Shown in pieces: positions 48,701 to 61,890 of a DNA stretch of 64,000 nt. Within the stretch, counting starts at the first letter, position 1. Each line of letters starts with the position of its first letter. The position numbers were made by a program, and so were the translations under genes. This DNA is from Struthio camelus (Eukaryota > Chordata > Aves > Struthioniformes > Struthionidae). Below the pieces are notes generated by a model, which had not been told where the DNA came from, ran no database searches, and was given only the letters and a program-made list of their open reading frames with translations. Where the stretch lies: positions 5,498,001-5,562,000 of the forward strand of contig NC_090946.1 of assembly GCF_040807025.1 (NCBI RefSeq). The letters run 5' to 3'.

Positions 48701-51700
48701 GCCCTGGGCGACGCCTGGGGCCCGGTGCTGGCCGAGCGGTGGGACGCGAGCGGCGCCACCGTGGTGTGCCGGCAGCTGCGGTGCGGCGCGGCGGAGCAGG
48801 CCTACGCCGCCCCGCTGCTGGGACCAGCGTCGAGCCGCGTGGGGCTGAGCGGGCTCCGGTGCGCAGGCACGGAGGCTCGCCTGGCCCACTGCAACGCCAC
48901 GGCCGCCACGGCTGCGCCGGCGGGCCGCGCCCACCAAGCGGCCGTTGTCTGCTCGGGTGAGTGTGCCGGGAAGGGCCCCGGGGCCCTGGGGCACCGCCCG
49001 CACCAAAGGGGCTGCCCCAAGCCGGGCTGTCTCCCGCTGCAGGCAGCCGGCGCCTACGGCTGGCGAGCGGCCCCGGCCGCTGCGCCGGCAGAGTGGAGCT
49101 CTACGTCCGGGGCGCCTGGAGCAGCGTCTGCCAGGACTCGTGGCACCTGTCCGACGCCGCCGTCGTCTGCCGCCACTTGGGCTGCGGCCAGGCCCTGGCA
49201 GCGCCCGCCTCGGCCCGCTACGGCCGCGGCTCGGGGCCGCTGTGGCTGGGCGCTGGTGGCTGCTCCGGGGCCGAGGCCACGCTCTGGCACTGCCCGGCCC
49301 CGGCCCCGGCCCCGGGGCAGCGCGGGTGCAAGCAGGGCGCTGGCGCAGCAGCCGTCTGCTCAGGTCAGCACCACCCTCCACCGGGGCCGGCGCCAGCGGC
49401 ACTCTGGCAGCGGCCGTGGGGCCAGCCCTCCCCACTCGCCTCCCTGCCCACCTCCCAACACCCTGGGCACTGCCGGCGGGCAACGCGGCGCCTCGGCCCC
49501 GCCGACGTGGGCTCCTCTCGCTGCCTGGGGGAAGCGCTCGGGCTGGCGGGGCTGTGTGCCCGACGCCAGCTGAGCTGCCACCTCCGTGCTTGCCCCTTGC
49601 AGAGCTCACAGCCCTGCGGCTGGTGGGCGGCAGCGGCTGCGCCGGGCGCCTGCAGGTCTTCTACAACGGGACGTGGGGCAGCGTGTGCGCCAACGGCACC
49701 AGCCGCGCCACAGCCGCCGTGGTGTGCCGGCAGCTGGGCTGCGGGGCCGGGGGCAGCCTGGCGGCCGTCCCCGCAACCCCCCAGGCCGGGGGCCCCGCCT
49801 GGCTGGCCTGGGTGCAGTGCGGCGAGGGGGCCGACTCCCTCTGGCGCTGCCCCTCCGCCCCCTGGCACCCGCACCACTGCCGCTCCCCCGGGGACACCCA
49901 CATCACGTGCCACGGGCAGCCTCCAGCCAACAGCGCGACTCCCACGCCAGCCCCCACCACCGCCTGCCCCGCCGGCGCAGCCTGCACAGGTAGCTCTGCC
50001 CGCCCAGGCCAGCACCGTGGCCCCACGCACCCTCCCGCTCTGGCCGCTGCAGCCCAGGGCAAGGCCAGCACCTCTGGCAAGGACAGGCCTGCTGCTGGCC
50101 TGCTGCCACCCCTCCGCCCAACACAGGGCTTGACCCCAGGCCAAAGGGTGCCCTCCTTGGCCTCCCTGTCCCGGCAGCCACTCCCCTGCATCCCCCCAGG
50201 CATCCACTCCTCCTCTGGACAATGCAGCATGCCAGAGGCTCCACGGCCTCCCTCCACCTCCACCGCCTTTCCATGTCCTCACAGGTGCCCCCAGGAACCC
50301 CCCAACACCTGCTGGGGCCATGCCGCTGACCACTGTCCTCTGCATCGTCCTGGGGACCCTTCTGTGCCTGGCCCTGGGGGCCCTCGCTGTGCAGGCATGG
50401 CGCTCCATGGCTCGGCGCACAGGTGAGTCCCACCGGGGGTCTCTGCGGCTGAAGCTACCAGGACGAGGGGTCCCGGCAGAGCCAGAGAGGCCTGGGGGCT
50501 GCTTATGTCTCCTGGCACTGCCCGGCCCAGCTGCACAGGCTGGGACAGGCACAGCAGAGCAGGCCAGAAGGTCAGTGCAGAGCTAGGGCAGGACCCGGCA
50601 CAACATGGGCACCACGCAGGGGCACCACAGCCACTCCGACAACAGGGCAAAACCCCTATGGGGCTGGGCCACAGGGTTATCGCGGGGAGAGCTGGTGACC
50701 TCCAGCATCCCACGTGCTGCACCCACGGCCTCGGGTTATCACTGCCCTTCATTTCCAGGCCCCCGCAGAGCTGCAGATACACTCTCAGAGGCAGAGGCCG
50801 TCTATGAGGAGCTCGACTACACCCTGACACCCGAGTACCAGCAGGTCCCCAGTGGCTCAGGTGTGTGCACCCTGGGCCTGACAGCCAGTGGCGCGTTGAG
50901 GCCCCCACGCAACCAGCTCAGCAGCCCGGCAGGGAGCCTGCCCACGGGCTGGCCACAGGGAGGGAGCTGCAGCAAGGGGGCCTCTCCTGGCCAGCGGCAG
51001 TCCTCGCTCTGCCAAGAGGACATCCTGTCCCCGCTGCTGGCCAGGCCATGGGGCCACACACCCTGCCCTAACACCCCATCCTCCAGCCTCACCATCGCAG
51101 GGCTCAGGGACCAAGCTGCCCTATTACACCCAGCACAGCATGGAGGACAGCAAGCCCGGGACTGCCGCAGGTACAGGGCCGGGGTGCAGGACCAGGCTGC
51201 CACGCACCCACAGGGGCAGCCCTCACACCGCAGCTGGTACCGGCACACACCTCATGCGGTGGGCAGGGCAGCACCTCCCCTTGGTCCTTTGCTGGGCCGC
51301 CTCTTGGAGTTGGGGGCCAAGTGTCAGGGCTGCTGGCTCCAGCCGAGAGCTGGCGGCCTCACAGAGCAGGCCCCAACGTGGGCATCCCCGGCACCGTGGC
51401 CGGTGGGGGCTGGCGTCACTGGAGCCCGGGCTTGGCCTCGCTTTCACTCTCTGCTGTCTGATGCAGACGTCCCTGGCCTGACCAGGCACGAACCCCCGGA
51501 TGGGTATGATGATGCCTCCACCGTGCTGGAGCCAGGAGAGGCCGCTGCTCCGGGGTCAAGTGACGGAGGTGTGTGCGAGGCTCCAGTGCTGGGAGGTAAG
51601 AGGTATCGGAGATGGCATGGGCAGCGCTGCCGTGACAGAGGCCGTACTGTCCCTTTGGCAGAGCCAGCTCCCCTGCACTTTGCCGGGGAGATGGGCAGCA

Positions 51701-51910
51701 CGGGGGCATGGAGGAAGCCCTGGCCGGGGCCTGGCATCCGGGGCACGAAGCAGCACCTGCCAGGCACTGGCCTTGCTGTCCACAGCGGGGAGACAGCCCT
51801 CCCTCAGCCCCCTAGAGCCGCCCGCAACCGCCACAGACGCCCTGGCCTCAACACACAGTGACATGGGCTACGACGACGTTGGCATTGGTAGTCCCAGGAC
51901 GTCTCTCTGA
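45708..51910 (+). CDS. Gene E: intact seven-SRCR type I membrane receptor (about 969 aa), WC1/CD163L1/SCART-like
   Basis: Exons: 45708-45774, 46324-46644, 46819-47133, 47276-47584, 47834-48148, 48639-48956, 49043-49363, 49603-49989, 50285-50422, 50759-50860, 51108-51170, 51467-51595, 51786-51910; total 2910 nt, open throughout. Architecture as gene C: leader, SRCR1-7, membrane helix, tail with YEELDYTL, LPYYTQH, GYDDAS and GYDDV. Differences from C cluster in SRCR1 (GVVCSYDFHWDVREAS, CDHDRDVGVTC) and SRCR2 (DDEWDMADAE, APGVTRF). SRCR6 carries only (Pro-Ala)3 and LRLASGPG, shared with gene F. SRCR2 and SRCR5 again lack Cys2 and Cys7. No frameshift or stop is seen, so it is a good candidate for a functional receptor; ligand and expression are unknown. 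Confidence 0.9.
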
Positions 51911-52144
51911 GGACAGCAAGGCTGCCCCAAAGCAGTCCCTGAGGACACGTGCGACACAGTAGGGCTCTGCCCCTGCAAAGCCACAGCCTGGCCATGGTGG
52001 GGATCACCCACTCAATGTATAGCCCACTGGGGCCTGATGAGGACTGCGGGCACAGTGGGGAACCGCCTCCAGCCTCCCTCCCACGCAGCCCCTCAGCACT
52101 ACCTGAGTTTCTGTACACTTCCCCTGGGACTGTCTCGCTTTGCG

Positions 52145-52150
52145 ATTAAA
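52145..52150 (+). promoter_or_regulatory. ATTAAA polyadenylation signal of gene E
   Basis: Conserved context GCGATTAAAAGCC. The flank on to 52474 contains nothing recognised. Confidence 0.65.
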
Positions 52151-52474
52151 AGCCCACAAGTGCTTGGAGGCTCGGCTCCAGGGCCAGTGCTCTTCTGCGA
52201 GAGCCCTCAGTCAATTGCTGCTCTGCGCCTGGTCCCTGGTGTCTGTACGCAGTAGGAAAGTGCCCCCGCTTGGGCTCAGCGGCTGTTGGTTGTGCTGCAG
52301 CTGGGAAAAGTGTGCCTGCGTGGGAGGTGAGCTTCCCCTGGGAGAGAGAAGGATGCCCAGCAGCTGTGAAGCGACTGTGGGCAGGCGCTTGCCACCCTCG
52401 CCCCTGCCCTGGCAGAGGGCTCTGGCATGTGGGATGGAGGGAAAGTGCTGGGGTGGCATCAGGTGCTGGCCACT

Positions 52475-54460
52475 GCATCACAGAATCCCAGAGCAGATGA
52501 GGTTGGCAATGACCTCTGGTGATCATTGAGTCCAACTCCCCCTGCTCAAGCAGCGCCACCTCCAGCCCATTGCCCACGACCCTCTCCACACACTGCTGCA
52601 ATATCTCCAAGCAGGGACACACACTCACACAACCTTTCTGGGAAAACTGCTCCAGGGCTCCCGCACCCCCACAGGAAACAAGTTTCTCCCCCTCTCCAGA
52701 CAGAACTTCCTCCCTTTCAGTTTGTGCCCATTGCCTCGCCTCCTCTCAGTGGGCCCCTCTGACAAGAGTCTGGCCCCATCCTCTTCACACCTTCCCTTCC
52801 GATATTCATACCCACCTATAAGATCCCCCCTCACTCTTCTCTTCTCCACACTGTACAGCCCCACCTCTCTCAGCCTTTCCTCCTATGACAGATGCTCCCG
52901 TCCCTTCAGCATCTTGCTAGCCCTTCCTTGGACTCGCTCCAGCAGCTCCACGTCTCTCTTGTATTGGGCAGCCCAGAACTGCACACAGCAGCCCACACGG
53001 GGCCTCCCCAGGCAAGAGCTGAGGGCAAGGATCACCTCCCTCGACCTCCGGCCAACACTCTGCCTAATGCAGCCCCGCACACCGTTGGCCTTCTTGGCCA
53101 TCGGGCCACAGTGCTGGCTCAAGGTCTGCTTGTTCTCCACCAAGCCTGGCTGTATGAGGGGAGGTCCTCCCTGCTCCTTCTCTGCACACCTGCTTCCCAC
53201 CACCTCAGCCCCCAGCCTGTACCGGTGCTGGGGGTTGTCCCTCCTGGGCTGCAGGCCTCTGCACTTCCCTTCACTCAACTTCAAGACGCTCCCCTCTGCC
53301 CATCGCTCCAGCCTGGCCAGCTCCCGCAGAATGGCACCTCTGCCACTCCTCCCACCTTTGGCTCATCAGCAAACTTGCTGCCAGCGCCCTCTCTCCCTTC
53401 CTCCAAGTCACTGAGCAATAACTTGAACTATACTGCACCCACTCTTCACCCCTGGGGCACACCACGAGGGGATACACGCCGATCCACCTCAACTCTGTCC
53501 CGCTCTGCACAACCCTCTGAGCTCTGCCATACAGCCAGCTTTCAAGACACCACCCTCTCTGCTCCTCTCACCCACACTTCCTCAGCTTCCCTATGAGGAT
53601 GTGAGGCGAGACAGGGTCCAAAGCCTTTCGCTAGTCAAGGGACACAGCATCCACTGCTCTCTCCTCATCTACCCAGCCTGGCGTCTCATCACAGAACGCT
53701 CTCCGGTTGCTTAAGCAGGATTTCTCCCCCATTCACTCCATGCTCACTGCTCTGGATCACTTCCTTAGCTGCCAAATGCTTGGAAATGGTGTCCAGGATG
53801 AGCTGCTCCATCACCTTTCCAGGCCTCGAGGTGAGGTTGCCCGACCTGCAGTTCCCTGCACCCCGCTTCTTGCCCGGTGGGAAGACTCACTCCAGTCCGA
53901 CATTTGCTTTCTTCCAGGCCTCAGGCACCTTCCGTGATCGCTAAGCCCATCCTCCTCCAGCAAGGCCAAGTCTGCCTTTCGCCAGGCTTTCTCCCTGCTC
54001 TCCAGCACCCGGGAGTCCCGAGGTAAAGACCACTCTTGCCAGTAAAGACTGCACCAAAGGCCGCACTCAGCCTCTCTGCCTTTTCTGTCTCCTTTGGCAC
54101 CACCACCCTTGCCCCGTTCACCAGCAGGCCCACCGTTTCCCTACTCCTCCTTTTGTCACCCAGCTATTTTAAGAAGCCCTCCGTGTTGTCCTTCACATCC
54201 GTCGCCACATTAAAGTCCCAGTGGGCCTTGGCCTTCCAAGACCCACCCCTGCCTCCTTGCACAACCTCCCTTTCTTCCTCCCAGGTTGCCTCAAGCTGCC
54301 TCCACACCAGCCCTTCTTCACGTTTGGCGAGTTCTCCCAAGCAAAGCCAAGCTGGGAAACTGACGTCGTGTGGCATTGCAGTGCTGGAAGAGTGGTTCCA
54401 GTGATGAGCAGCTCCTACCACATCTGGCTTCATTTGCAACTGGCTTTGCTTCTTGTTGGC
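52475..54460 (-). mobile_element. CR1 LINE fragment (older copy), E-F spacer
   Basis: Type I junction and 3' part, as after genes A and D. Broken reverse transcriptase relics lie on the - strand (52883-53284; 53921-54133; 54164-54439). The target site of the full-length CR1 just downstream (about 54510-54525) is empty. Confidence 0.82.
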
Positions 54461-55414
54461 TTACAGTACAAACAGCAGTACAGAGCACACGTGGTGAGGG
54501 AGCTCCTTCGGCCTCTCTCCATCCTCATGCACTACTGAACCCTCCTCTCCTGCCTCAGCCCTTTCCCAAAGTGCAGCGGCCCAGGAGCGGCCGTGTTGGC
54601 AAAGCTCATCCTCACTTCCTCCTCCTCTACAGGCCCTTTTCTGCTGGAGCTCAGTCCACCTTAGCCACACCACCCTCTGGAGAGGCTATCCCCAGACCCC
54701 CTTCACCCGCACGGTCAAGGGCACTGCCACCACTCTCCCGTGACCCTCACCTTTGTCCCCAGAGCTCCCAGCTTGCTCTCAATTTGCTCCACCTCTCCCT
54801 GGCAGCCTCACCCCAAAGAGGTACCCATACGCAAAAGCAGAACATTATCTCTGTCAGAAATGCAGCTGGCTGAGCAGAAGCAACTGGCAAGATGCTGCCT
54901 GATGACAGGATCCCACAGACACGTGTGCTGGGGCAGGAGCGCAGCGGCTCCACCTCACTCTGCCCCACATCGGTAAGTGGGCTGCCACAGCCACTTCCAG
55001 GCGGGGGCTGGTGTGCAGTGGGCTGGGAGCCACCTCCTTCCTGGCTCCGTGCTGCGTGGGGCGAGCACGGCTCCTGCGGGGGCTCGTGGGTTGCAGGCCA
55101 CACACCTGCAAGCAGCACAGGCGGTTTCTAGCCTAGAGGCAGCCCCAGGGCCTGTCCTGTGTGGAAGGCCACGGGGTCAAGGTCCCTCAGGATTTCCCCC
55201 TCACCAGTGCCAGAGGACAGACCTACAGCACAAAGGAGCCTGCAGCACATGCTGTCCCCCAGCAGAGCAGGGTCCCTGACGACGCAGGGCTCTTGCCGGC
55301 CCCCCCAGCACAGCAGGGCCAGACCCAGCCCCATGTGGGCACAGCCATGGAAGGGCCCGCACGCCCTGCATGGCACCTAGGTGGGGAGCCCTGCTCAGGG
55401 ACAGCAGGCCGGGC

Positions 55415-55615
55415 AAGGCGCGCATGATGCCAGAAGTGGTGCCGAACCGCATATATGGGCATGTACGGGGATGGGGAAGGTTATTGGAGGCTGGGGCTCC
55501 GTCAGATGGGAGATAACCCTCCTGATAACGCCTCAAAAGGTGCCTGCTGCGTTGATTGGCTCCCCTGGCAGCGGGGCCTGTGCCTCTGCCTATATATTGC
55601 CCTCCCCGCTGCAGG
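55415..55615 (+). promoter_or_regulatory. Promoter block of gene F
   Basis: AGATAA (55511-55516), TGATAA (55523-55528), inverted CCAAT (55555-55559) and TATATATT (55591-55598). The flank 54526-55414 is the usual gene-free block. Confidence 0.65.
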
Positions 55616-55683
55616 GGGCTCGTGGTGGCCCGGGAGGCAAGCAGGAGCTGGGGGGCTGCACTGCAGGAGAGGAGGCGAATGGG

Positions 55684-58600
55684 ATGGCCACCACCAGCCA
55701 GCTGCCCACCAGGGCACTGGGGCTGCTCCTGTGCATGCAGCTGTGCAGGGGTGAGTGCCTGCATGTTCTCTGGGGCTGGGGTCGCCTGCCCTCATGCCCA
55801 GAGTGGGAGGCAGCCCTGGGGCTCAGGTGGCTACCATGGGCTGAGTTGGGTCACCGCAGGGATGTGCATGCCTGGCTCAAGCGGGCTTGCTCGTGAGACT
55901 GGTGGAGTCATCTCACTAGGGCAGCCTTTGAGGGCTCACAGAGCCTGGGCTGTGCTGGGGATGGGTCTTCTACTGATGCAGCTGAATGCTGGGCAAACAT
56001 GGCGGGATACATTCCCTGCCCTGTCCCCCTTGCATTGGGCGTCAGGCAGTGAAGGGCTGGGTATGGCCCTGCCTTTCTTCAAAGTGGGTGTCCTGCAGCG
56101 CCCAGGGCTTTTCCACCCACACGGCTATCCCTCGTGCCAAGGGGTGGGCTCGGAGCAGACAGTGGAGACTGGGAGAGCAAGGGACAGCCGTGGGACACAG
56201 CCACCTGGGACAGGTGGACAGGGCAGGTTGTGATGGGCCCACGGGGTGCAACAATGGAGCTCAGTGCCCTCCTTTCTGCTCCCGCATGGGCACCCACAGG
56301 CACCGGGGAGCTGCGGCTGGTGGACGGAGGCAGCCGCTGCGAGGGCCGCGTGGAGGTGAAGCACGAGGGCCAGTGGGGACGGAGGGCCAGTGTGCAGCTA
56401 CGACTTCACCTGGGATGTCCACGGGGCCTCTGTGGTCTGCAGGCAGCTGGGATGTGGCACTGTGGCAAGGACCTCCCCGTACACGCCGTTTGGGGCCGGG
56501 ACCGGCCGGATTTGGCTGCAACCCTTCTGCAGTGGCACTGAGCCAGCACTCCACAACTGCATCCACTTTGGCTGGGGCCAGCACTACTGTGACCATGGCA
56601 CGGACGTCGGAGTGACGTGCTCAGGTGTGGGATTGGGTGACCATGGTGGGGCACAGCCCCTGGGCTGTGCAGGGCCGGGAGAGGGCATGGTTCTGTCAAG
56701 GGCCTCCCCTCTGGGGCCTCCCCAGGCAGAGATGGGGGGAGGGAGTGGGGCCGGGGCGCAGCACCCTCATGGCCTGCCTGCCCACATCTCTGATGCAGAT
56801 GCCGTGGAGCTGAGGCTGGTGAACGGAGGTGGTCCCTGCGAGGGCAGGCTGGAGGTGAAGCTGCGGGGCCAGTGGGGAACAGTGGCAGACGGTGCCTGGG
56901 ACATGGAGGACGCTGAGGTGGTGTGTCAGCAGCTGGGCTGTGGCTCAGCCCAAAGTGCCCATGACTGGACCCACTTTGGGGAAGGGTCTGGACCAATTCA
57001 TCTTGTACGGCCTGACTGTCGTGGGAATGAGTCTGCCCTCTGGGACTGCACAATCCCGGGATGGGGGCCGTACAATGGCCGCCATGGTTGGGATGTTGGT
57101 GTGGTCTGTCAAGGTAAGAGGCATGGGGCAGCTCCGTGCAGCCTTGCACTTGGGGCCAGATGTGGAAGCCCCAAGACTCTCGGGGCAGCCCCTCCACAAG
57201 ACCCCAGTGGATCCCGAGGGACCCCCAAGAGACCCCAGGCTCTCTGCCCCGACAGGATTTGTGCGGCTGGTCGGCGGGGACGGCGCCTGCTCGGGCCGCG
57301 TGGAGGTGAGGCAGGGCCGTGCCTGGGCCACCCTCTGCGAGGGCCATGTGGACCTCAACACCGCCCACGTCATCTGCAAGGAGCTGGGGTGCGGAGCAGC
57401 TCTGGCCGTCACCGGGGCGGCGCGCTTTGGGGCAGGAGCCGGGCCCATCTGGGACGGGGGCTTCGAGTGTGCAGGCAACGAATCCCTCCTGTCCACCTGC
57501 GCCCGACGACTGCCCCACGGCCAGCGCTGCAACCACACCAGCGACGCCGGCGTCGTCTGCTCCCGTAAGAGCACGCAGTGAGGGGCAGAGGCTGCAGATG
57601 GGGGCTGCGGGGAGATGGGAAGTGGGCACAGGGTGGTCCTGGGCAGGGATGGGCGGAGAGGCTGCGGGCTGCCTTGTGGCAGCTCCCAGGGTGCCGGCAG
57701 GCAGAGGGGTCGGGGCAGGCAGAGGGCTGCCGTGCCTGCATGCCCCCACCGTCCTATGGGGACAGCGCTTGGCACCGGGGCCCGTCGCCTCCAGCGCCCT
57801 TTCTCCATCGCAGCCTACACGGGCTTCAGGCTGGCCAACGGCAGCACGGCGTGCGCAGGGCGAGTGGAGGTGGAGGCGCGGGGCACCTGGGGTGCCCTCT
57901 GCGACGCCGGCTGGGACGAGCCCGACGCCCACGTGCTCTGCCACCACCTCGGCTGTGGCTTTGCCACCTCTGTGCCCCGCGGAGGGTCTTTTGGGGCAGG
58001 CACCGGCCCCGTGTGGCGCGACACCTTTCACTGCAGCGGCAGCGAGTCCCACCTGGCAGAGTGCCCTGCCACGGCGCTGGGCATCCCCGCCTGCTCGCCA
58101 GGCCACACTGCCGCCGTCCAGTGCTCAGGTGCGTGTGGGGCGGGCAGCAGCGGCCACGAGGGCCTCCTGGCGGGCAGGGCACCGGGCACCCCAACACTGC
58201 GGGGTCCCACTCCCCGGGTTGCCACTGCCACCAGGAGCTGTGGGGCGCAGGGCGCGTCTCGGGCAGCACGGCCATTTCAGGCCAAGGGGAGGGCTGAGGC
58301 AGGTGCAGAGCAGGAGGGAGCCCGCCTAGAGGAGGGCAGTGGCGCCGGGCTGTCCCCCTCCGTGCCGGGGGCTCCGCGGCCCCCCCGGTGCTGCCATCTG
58401 CCCCGGTGCTGCTGCAGCCACGCCAGGGAGGGATGTGGCGGGCGCTCTCTGCTCTGCCCCACCGCCCCGGCCCCGCTGGCAGCCCTCGGAGGGCTCGCCG
58501 GCCATCGACGCCGCCTCTGGGCTGGCGGGGCCGGGGGCGGGCGGGGCCCTGCGGGCAGGCCCAGCCCCCAGCGCTCCCCGCAGCCCCCTCAGGACATGTG

Positions 58601-61600
58601 CCCTCTCGGAGGGACCAGGTGGCGCTGAACCCCTGCGGCTGGTGGACGGGGAGAGCCGCTGCGACGGGCGCCTGGAGATGGCCCTGGGCGACGCCTGGGG
58701 CCCGGTGCTGGCCGAGCGGTGGGACGCGAGCGGCGCCACCGTGGTGTGCCGGCAGCTGCGGTGCGGCGCGGCGGAGCAGGCCTACGCCGCCCCGCTGCTG
58801 GGACCAGCGTCGAGCCGCGTGGGGCTGAGCGGGCTCCGGTGCGCAGGCACGGAGGCTCGCCTGGCCCACTGCAACGCCACGGCCGCCACGGCTGCGCCGG
58901 CGGGCCGCGCCCACCAAGCGGCCGTTGTCTGCTCGGGTGAGTGTGCCGGGAAGGGCCCCGGGGCCCTGGGGCACCGCCCGCACCAAAGGGGCTGCCCCAA
59001 GCCGGGCTGTCTCCCGCTGCAGGCAGCCGGCGCCTACGGCTGGCGAGCGGCCCCGGCCGCTGCGCCGGCAGAGTGGAGCTCTACGTCCGGGGCGCCTGGA
59101 GCAGCGTCTGCCAGGACTCGTGGCACCTGTCCGACGCCGCCGTCGTCTGCCGCCACTTGGGCTGCGGCCAGGCCCTGGCAGCGCCCGCCTCGGCCCGCTA
59201 CGGCCGCGGCTCGGGGCCGCTGTGGCTGGGCGCTGGTGGCTGCTCCGGGGCCGAGGCCACGCTCTGGCACTGCCCGGCCCCGGCCCCGGCCCCAGGGCAG
59301 CGCGGGTGCAAGCAGGGCGCCGGCGCAGCAGCCGTCTGCTCAGGTCAGCACCGCCCTCCACCGGGGCCGGCGCCAGCGGCACTCTGGCAGCGGCCGTGGG
59401 GCCAGCCCTCCCCACTCGCCTCCCTGCCCACCTCCCAACACCCTGGGCACTGCCGGCAGGCAACGCGGCGCCTCGGCCCCGCCGACGTGGGCTCCTCTCG
59501 CTGCCTGGGGGAAGCGCTCGGGCTGGCGGGGCTGTGTGCCCGACGCCAGCTGAGCTGCCACCTCCGTGCTTGCCCCTTGCAGAGCTCACAGCCCTGCGGC
59601 TGGTGGGCGGCAGCGGCTGCACCGGGCGCCTGCAGGTCTTCTACAACGGGACGTGGGGCAGCGTGTGCGCCAACGGCACCAGCCGCGCCACAGCCGCCGT
59701 GGTGTGCCGGCAGCTGGGCTGCGGGGCCGGGGGCAGCCTGGCGGCCGTCCCCGCAACCCCCCAGGCCGGGGGCCCCGCCTGGCTGGCCTGGGTGCAGTGC
59801 GGCGAGGGGGCCGACTCCCTCTGGCGCTGCCCCTCCGCCCCCTGGCACCCGCACCACTGCCGCTCCCCCGGGGACACCCACATCACGTGCCACGGGCAGC
59901 CTCCAGCCAACAGCGCGACTCCCACGCCAGCCCCCACCACCGCCTGCCCCGCCGGCGCAGCCTGCACAGGTAGCTCTGCCCACCCAGGCCAGCACCGTGG
60001 CCCCACGCACCCTCCCGCTCTGGCCGCTGCAGCCCAGGGCAAGGCCAGCACCTCTGGCAAGGACAGGCCTGCTGCTGGCCTGCTGCCACCCCTCCGCCCA
60101 ACACAGGGCTTGACCCCAGGCCAAAGGGTGCCCTCCTTGGCCTCCCTGTCCCGGCAGCCACTCCCCTGCATCCCCCCAGGCATCCACTCCTCCTTTGGAC
60201 AATGCAGCATGCCAGAGGCTCCACGGCCTCCCTCCACCTCCACCGCCTTTCCATGTCCTCACAGGTGCCCCCAGGAACCCCACAACACCTGCTGGGGCCA
60301 TGCCGCTGACCACCGTCCTCTGCATCGTCCTGGGGACCCTTCTGTGCCTGGCCCTGGGGGCCCTCGCCGTGCAGGCATGGCGTTCCATGGCTCGGCGCAC
60401 AGGTGAGTCCCACCGGAGGTCTCTGCGGCTGAAGCTACCAGGACGAGGGGTCCCGGCAGAGCCAGAGAGGCCTGGGGGCTGCTTATGTCTCCTGGCACTG
60501 CCCGGCCCAGCTGCACAGGCTGGGACAGGCACAGCAGAGCAGGCCAGAAGGCCAGTGCAGAGCTAGGGCAGGACCCGGCACAACATGGGCACCACGCAGG
60601 GGCACCGCAGCCACTCCGACGACAGGGCAAAACCCCTATGGGGCTGGGCCACAGGGTTATCGCGGGGAGAGCTGGTGACCTCCAGCATCCCACGTGCTGC
60701 ACCCACGGCCTCGGGTTATCACTGCCCTTCATTTCCAGGCCCCCGCAGAGCTGCAGATACACTCTCAGAGGCAGAGGCCGTCTATGAGGAGCTCGACTAC
60801 ACCCTGACACCCGAGTACCAGCAGGTCCCCAGTGGCTCAGGTGTGTGCACCCTGGGCCTGACAGCCAGTGGCGCGTTGAGGCCCCCACGCAACCAGCTCA
60901 GCAGCCCGGCAGGGAGCCTGCCCACGGGCTGGCCACAGGGAGGGAGCTGCAGCAAGGGGGCCTCTCCTGGCCAGCGGCAGTCCTCGCTCTGCCAAGAGGA
61001 CATCCTGTCCCCGCTGCTGGCCAGGCCATGGGGCCACACACCCTGCCCTAACACCCCATCCTCCAGCCTCACCATCGCAGGGCTCAGGGACCAAGCTGCC
61101 CTATTACACCCAGCACAGCATGGAGGACAGCAACCCCGGGACTGCCGCAGGTACAGGGCCGGGGTGCAGGACCAGGCTGCCACGCACCCACAGGGGCAGC
61201 CCTCACACCGCAGCTGGTACCGGCACACACCTCATGCGGTGGGCAGGGCAGCACCTCCCCTTGGTCCTTTGCTGGGCCGCCTCTTGGAGTTGGGGGCCGA
61301 GTGTCAGGGCTGCTGGCTCCAGCTGAGAGCTGGCGGCCTCACAGAGCAGGCCCCAACGTGGGCATCCCCGGCACCGTGGCCGGTGGGGGCTGGCGTCACT
61401 GGAGCCCGGGCTTGGCCTCGCTTTCACTCTCTGCTGTCTGATGCAGACGTCCCTGGCCTGACCAGGCACGAACCCCCGGATGGGTACGATGATGCCTCCA
61501 CCGTGCTGGAGCCAGGAGAGGCCGCTGCTCCGGGGTCAAGTGACGGAGGTGTGTGCGAGGCTGCGGCACTGGGAGGTAAGAGGTATCGGAGATGGCATGG

Positions 61601-61890
61601 GCAGCGCTGCCGTGACAGAGGCCGTACTGTCCCGCCAGCAGAGCTGGTTCCCCTGCACTTTGTCGGGGAGATGGGCAGCACGGGGGCATGGAGGAAGCCC
61701 TGGCCGGGGCCTGGCATCCGGGGCACGAAGCAGCACCTGCCAGGCACTGGCCTTGCTGTCCACAGCGGGGAGACAGCCCTCCCTCAGCCCCCTAGAGCCG
61801 CCCGCAACCGCCACAGACGCCCTGGCCTCAACACCCAGTGACACGGGCTACGACGACGTTGGCATTGGTAGTCCCAGGACGTCTCTCTGA
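55684..61890 (+). CDS. Gene F: seven-SRCR receptor gene, disrupted by a frameshift in the SRCR1 exon
   Basis: Exons: 55684-55750, 56300-56624, 56799-57113, 57256-57564, 57814-58128, 58619-58936, 59023-59343, 59583-59969, 60265-60402, 60739-60840, 61088-61150, 61447-61575, 61766-61890. The SRCR1 exon is 325 nt instead of 321: net +7 bp after GGGCCAGTGGGG (about 56375-56395), where GGGCCAGTG occurs twice, and -3 bp near 56525. The frame is lost before Cys2 and stops at TGA 56539-56541. All later exons are open in the normal frame. Since every exon is phase 1-1, skipping exon 2 would restore a six-SRCR receptor; that is only a possibility. SRCR2 has HDWTHF, gains the sequon NES and loses NVT. 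SRCR6 has (Pro-Ala)3. Otherwise it is probably a recent pseudogene or a null allele. Confidence 0.82.
56370..56541 (+). other. Frameshift and premature stop in the gene F SRCR1 exon
   Basis: Compared with genes C-E, seven extra bases lie between CAGTGGGG and GTGTGCAG. The repeated GGGCCAGTG on both sides suggests a small tandem duplication followed by change. A 3-bp deletion removes one Phe codon before Cys5. Confidence 0.82.

Larger units (their letters stand above)
37274..51910 (+). repeat. Segmental duplication unit 3 (about 14.64 kb): spacer, CR1s, gene E
   Basis: Same order, but with a type I spacer (lacking the 610-bp segment) together with the full-length CR1. Confidence 0.85.
51911..61890 (+). 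repeat. Segmental duplication unit 4 (about 9.98 kb): spacer, gene F
   Basis: Type I spacer without the full-length CR1, which accounts for the shorter period. The A-B interval (2794-7086) has the same spacer type, but its gene is collapsed. Confidence 0.85.

Noticed and set aside
56406-58106. 566-aa - strand frame in gene F
   Set aside because: Antisense shadow of the SRCR1-SRCR4 exons; His/Pro/Ala-rich with no recognisable family.
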